A stretch of DNA of 64,000 bases from Pseudomonas fluorescens (GTDB lineage Bacteria; Pseudomonadota; Gammaproteobacteria; Pseudomonadales; Pseudomonadaceae). The DNA lies in the NCBI GenBank assembly GCA_902825215.1, contig LR782234.1:1984001-2048000 (forward strand), read 5' to 3'. Position numbers and translations under genes: made by a program. Shown piece after piece: positions 61,693-64,000 of this stretch; the stretch's first letter is position 1; each line of letters begins with the position of its first letter. The notes under the pieces are model-generated. The model worked only from the letters and a program-made list of their open reading frames with translations, made no database searches and was not told the DNA's origin.

Positions 61693-63363
61693 TCAACTGT
61701 GAAACAACAACACAAGCAGCACTACATTCCCCAACAACGCCACCAACGCCATGGTCCGCCAGACCTTCAACGGCTCGCGCTCCAGCAGAGGTCTGGGCCG
61801 CACACTCAAACTGCGCCGCTCGCCCTGTTCCAGCAGCAGCAACCATTCTTCCGCCGTTTCAAAGCGCTGCTGCGGATCGGCCGCAACGCCGCGTTCCAGG
61901 CTCTGCGCCAGCCATTCCGGCAGATCCGGGCGGAAACGACTGGCGCTGACCGGCACGCCAAATCGCGGCCGCTGAAAGGCTTCGATCTCGCCATACGGAA
62001 AATGCCCGCTGAGCAGGTAATACAGGGTCACGCCGACCGCATACAGATCCTGCTGCACGCTTGGCGAATCCCCGCGAAATCCCTCGGGGGCAATAAAACT
62101 GGGGGTTCCCGGCAACGTCGACGGCGCGTCTTGCGACAGACCGGGGCAGTAGGCGAGGCCGAAGTCCAGCAGGCGCAATTCGCCGTCATCGCCCCAATGC
62201 AGGTTTTCCGGTTTGATGTCGCGGTGCAGAATCTGCCGCCGATGCAGCAGGCCAACCGCGCGCAGCAAGCGCTCGGCAATGTCCTGCCACTGCGCCAGCG
62301 GCAGTGGGCCGTGTTGTTGAAACAATCGGGCGAGGGTCGTGCCGGGGTATTCGCGCATCACGTAATACAGATGCTGGCGCTGCGGGCAGGCGTGTACTTC
62401 GGGAAAGTGCCGACCGGCGACGCGCCTGAGAAACCATTCTTCGGACAGCAGTGCTTGCCCGGCCTGCGGATCATCCTCCAGACGCGCCGGCAAGGTTTTC
62501 AACAACCACGACTGGCCCTGGCCATCGGCGACCCGATACAGCAGCGATTGCTGGCTCTGCGCAACAATCCCTTGCACTTGCCAGCCTTCGAATGACTGGC
62601 CGGGTTTCAGCAGCGGCGGCAAGGGCCATTGCTGCAGATGAATCAAGGCGTCGCCAATGCTCGATTCACCGAGCGCATCGACGCGCACCAGCAAGGCACT
62701 GGCGTTGTCCTGACTGCCGGCCAGATGCGCGGCGTTGATCAGCGTTTGTGCGGCGTTCGTCAGATCCGGTTGATCACGCAGAATCGCCGCGATCGCGGTA
62801 TCGCCCAGCGTCGACCAGACGCCATCGCTGAGCAGCACGAAGCTTTCGCCTTCCTGCAGTTCACCATCGAGAAAATCCAGTACCAGGTGCTGATCCAGGC
62901 CCAGCGCGCGCTTGAGCACATGTTGCATGCCCGGTTGGTCCCAGACGTGATCCTCGGAGATGCGCTGCAACGTGTCGGTGTGCCAACGATACGCCCGACA
63001 ATCGCCGACGTGGGCGAGGGTGAAGCGCCGGCCGCGCAGCACCAGTGCACTGACCGTGGTCAGCAGCGGTTGCCCGCCGCCATTGGCCTGCAACCAGCGG
63101 TTTTGCGCGAGCAACAGACGATCCAGCGCTTGTGCCACGCTCCAGGTTTCCGGCGTGGCGTAGTAGTCCAGCGCCAGCGCCTGCAAGGTCGAACGCGCGG
63201 CGAGGCCGCCATCGGCGCACTGGCTGACGCCGTCGGCGATGGCGAACAGATAACCTTTGCTTGCGGCCAGCGCTGGCGCCGGCGTCACCGCACGCAGCGC
63301 GTCCTGATTTTCCGCGCGCGGGCCGGTGGCGCTGGCTTCGGCAAAGCTCAGTTGCAGAGCCAT
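61693..63363 (-). CDS. PP2C-type phosphatase fused to Ser/Thr protein kinase
   Basis: 556 residues. The N-terminal phosphatase (1-235) has the PP2C metal motifs DGV (44-46), GD (120-121), SDGVW (179-183) and QDN (218-220). The kinase domain (about 258-515) has a probable ATP lysine K289, HRDIKPEN (380-387), DFG (400-402) and APE (425-427); the glycine-rich loop is poorly conserved. A single C-terminal span (537-554) anchors it. It lies seven bases after the nitrate transporter gene. Probably tunes nitrate assimilation by phosphorylating an unknown target. Confidence 0.92.
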   Translation of the reverse strand: MALQLSFAEASATGPRAENQDALRAVTPAPALAASKGYLFAIADGVSQCADGGLAARSTLQALALDYYATPETWSVAQALDRLLLAQNRWLQANGGGQPLLTTVSALVLRGRRFTLAHVGDCRAYRWHTDTLQRISEDHVWDQPGMQHVLKRALGLDQHLVLDFLDGELQEGESFVLLSDGVWSTLGDTAIAAILRDQPDLTNAAQTLINAAHLAGSQDNASALLVRVDALGESSIGDALIHLQQWPLPPLLKPGQSFEGWQVQGIVAQSQQSLLYRVADGQGQSWLLKTLPARLEDDPQAGQALLSEEWFLRRVAGRHFPEVHACPQRQHLYYVMREYPGTTLARLFQQHGPLPLAQWQDIAERLLRAVGLLHRRQILHRDIKPENLHWGDDGELRLLDFGLAYCPGLSQDAPSTLPGTPSFIAPEGFRGDSPSVQQDLYAVGVTLYYLLSGHFPYGEIEAFQRPRFGVPVSASRFRPDLPEWLAQSLERGVAADPQQRFETAEEWLLLLEQGERRSLSVRPRPLLEREPLKVWRTMALVALLGNVVLLVLLFHS

Positions 63364-63370
63364 CGACGCC

Positions 63371-64000
63371 TCAGACCCGCGCCGCCGTCACCGCTGCCGA
63401 ACCCCAGGTGGTCCTCCAGCGACGCTTGACGCCGTGCAGGCCAAACCATGCCAGTACGCCGAGGCTGGCGAACAACCACAGCGCCAGTTGATAACTGCCG
63501 GTGCTCTGTTTGATCGCGCCCATGCCAGCCGCCAAAGCGAAACCGCCGATGCCGCCGGCCATGCCGATCAACCCGGTCATCACGCCGATTTCCAGACGAA
63601 AGCGCTGCGGCACCAGTTGGAACACCGCACCGTTGCCGGCGCCCAGACCGAGCATGGTGCAGACGAAAAGCGCCAGCGCAGCGTAGGAACTTGGCAGGTT
63701 GAAGCCGACGGCGGCGATGCAGATGGCGGCGACGGTGTACATCGCCAGCAAGGTGCGGATGCCACCGAAGCGATCGGCCAGCGCGCCGCCCAACGGGCGC
63801 ATCAGGCTGCCGCCGAACACGCAGGCGGCGGTGTAGTAACCGGCGGTGACCGGGCTCAGGCCGTATTGATCGTTGAAGTAGCCGGGCAGGGCGCTGGCCA
63901 GGCCGATGAAGCCGCCGAAGGTCACGCTGTAGAAAAACATGAACCACCAGCTGTCGCGGTCGCCAAGGGCTTTGAAGTAATCGGCCATGGCTTTTGGTTT
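63371..64000 (-). CDS. Nitrate/nitrite transporter, MFS family (partial)
   Basis: Only the last 209 codons are in the window; the gene continues beyond base 64000. The C-terminal half of an NNP-type major facilitator is recognisable: the central RPLGGALADRFGG signature, GLGAGNGAVFQLVP (nitrate signature region), and GMAGGIGGFALAAGMG. Length and position match the assimilatory nitrate importer before the kinase gene. Confidence 0.9.
   Translation of the reverse strand, partial: KPKAMADYFKALGDRDSWWFMFFYSVTFGGFIGLASALPGYFNDQYGLSPVTAGYYTAACVFGGSLMRPLGGALADRFGGIRTLLAMYTVAAICIAAVGFNLPSSYAALALFVCTMLGLGAGNGAVFQLVPQRFRLEIGVMTGLIGMAGGIGGFALAAGMGAIKQSTGSYQLALWLFASLGVLAWFGLHGVKRRWRTTWGSAAVTAARV

Overview
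The window reads as chromosomal DNA of a fluorescent Pseudomonas (P. fluorescens group). The support is high GC, dozens of intergenic copies of the Pseudomonas REP motif, and two blocks whose gene order I recall from P. aeruginosa (from memory, not searched): cysH-thrH-pabB ... ppsR-ppsA, and ppsA-hydrolase-rraA-cmaX-crfX-cmpX-sigX-oprF-cobA-nitrate/nitrite reductase-kinase-nitrate transporter. No rRNA, CRISPR array, transposase gene or phage gene was seen; there is one tRNA-Ser(GGA).

Layout. 0-2.2 kb: spermidine synthase (speE), a small conserved-looking protein, an RraB-like RNase E regulator, and a possible minus-strand small RNA. 2.5-5.7 kb: a three-gene operon of circularly permuted ATP-grasp, alpha-E protein and transglutaminase. 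5.8-14.2 kb: a periplasmic c-type cytochrome, a 31-residue membrane protein, a fatty-acid beta-oxidation pair, a glutamine amidotransferase, CorA, an acyltransferase and a crotonase. 14.5-16.5 kb: tRNA-Ser followed by an SOS-controlled umuDC pair under a clear LexA box. 16.6-19.2 kb: small proteins, including a tandem pair of glycine-zipper proteins. 19.3-24.5 kb: an RHS polymorphic toxin with an AT-rich ParB-like tip and an overlapping downstream gene that should be its immunity gene. 24.7-29.7 kb: HAD hydrolase, a divergent SDR/LysR pair, and a racemase with an NCS1 transporter.

30.3-36.7 kb: cysH, thrH, pabB, then a second ATP-grasp-linked operon (retropepsin-like protease, inactive transglutaminase with membrane domain, RimK-like ligase). 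37-45.6 kb: a complete methylcitrate cycle cluster for propionate use (GntR regulator, prpB, prpC, acnD, prpF, prpD) with palindromic candidate operators before the regulator. 45.7-54.9 kb: divergent ppsR/ppsA (gluconeogenic entry, which suits propionate growth beside it), hydrolase, rraA, and the cmaX-crfX-cmpX-sigX-oprF envelope-stress and porin block. 55-64 kb: assimilatory nitrate and nitrite reduction on the minus strand, in transcription order nitrate transporter (cut by the window end), a phosphatase-kinase fusion, then nirB-nirD-nitrate reductase-cobA. The nirB leader carries a sigma-54 promoter, two hexaloop hairpins of ANTAR type and an intrinsic terminator, so nitrogen limitation and nitrate can both be sensed before the reductases are made.

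The most notable items are the toxin tip with its immunity partner, the nirB riboregulator, two unrelated ATP-grasp/transglutaminase systems within about 31 kb, the candidate small RNA near 2.2 kb, and a set of REP doublets of almost constant length (87-89 bp).
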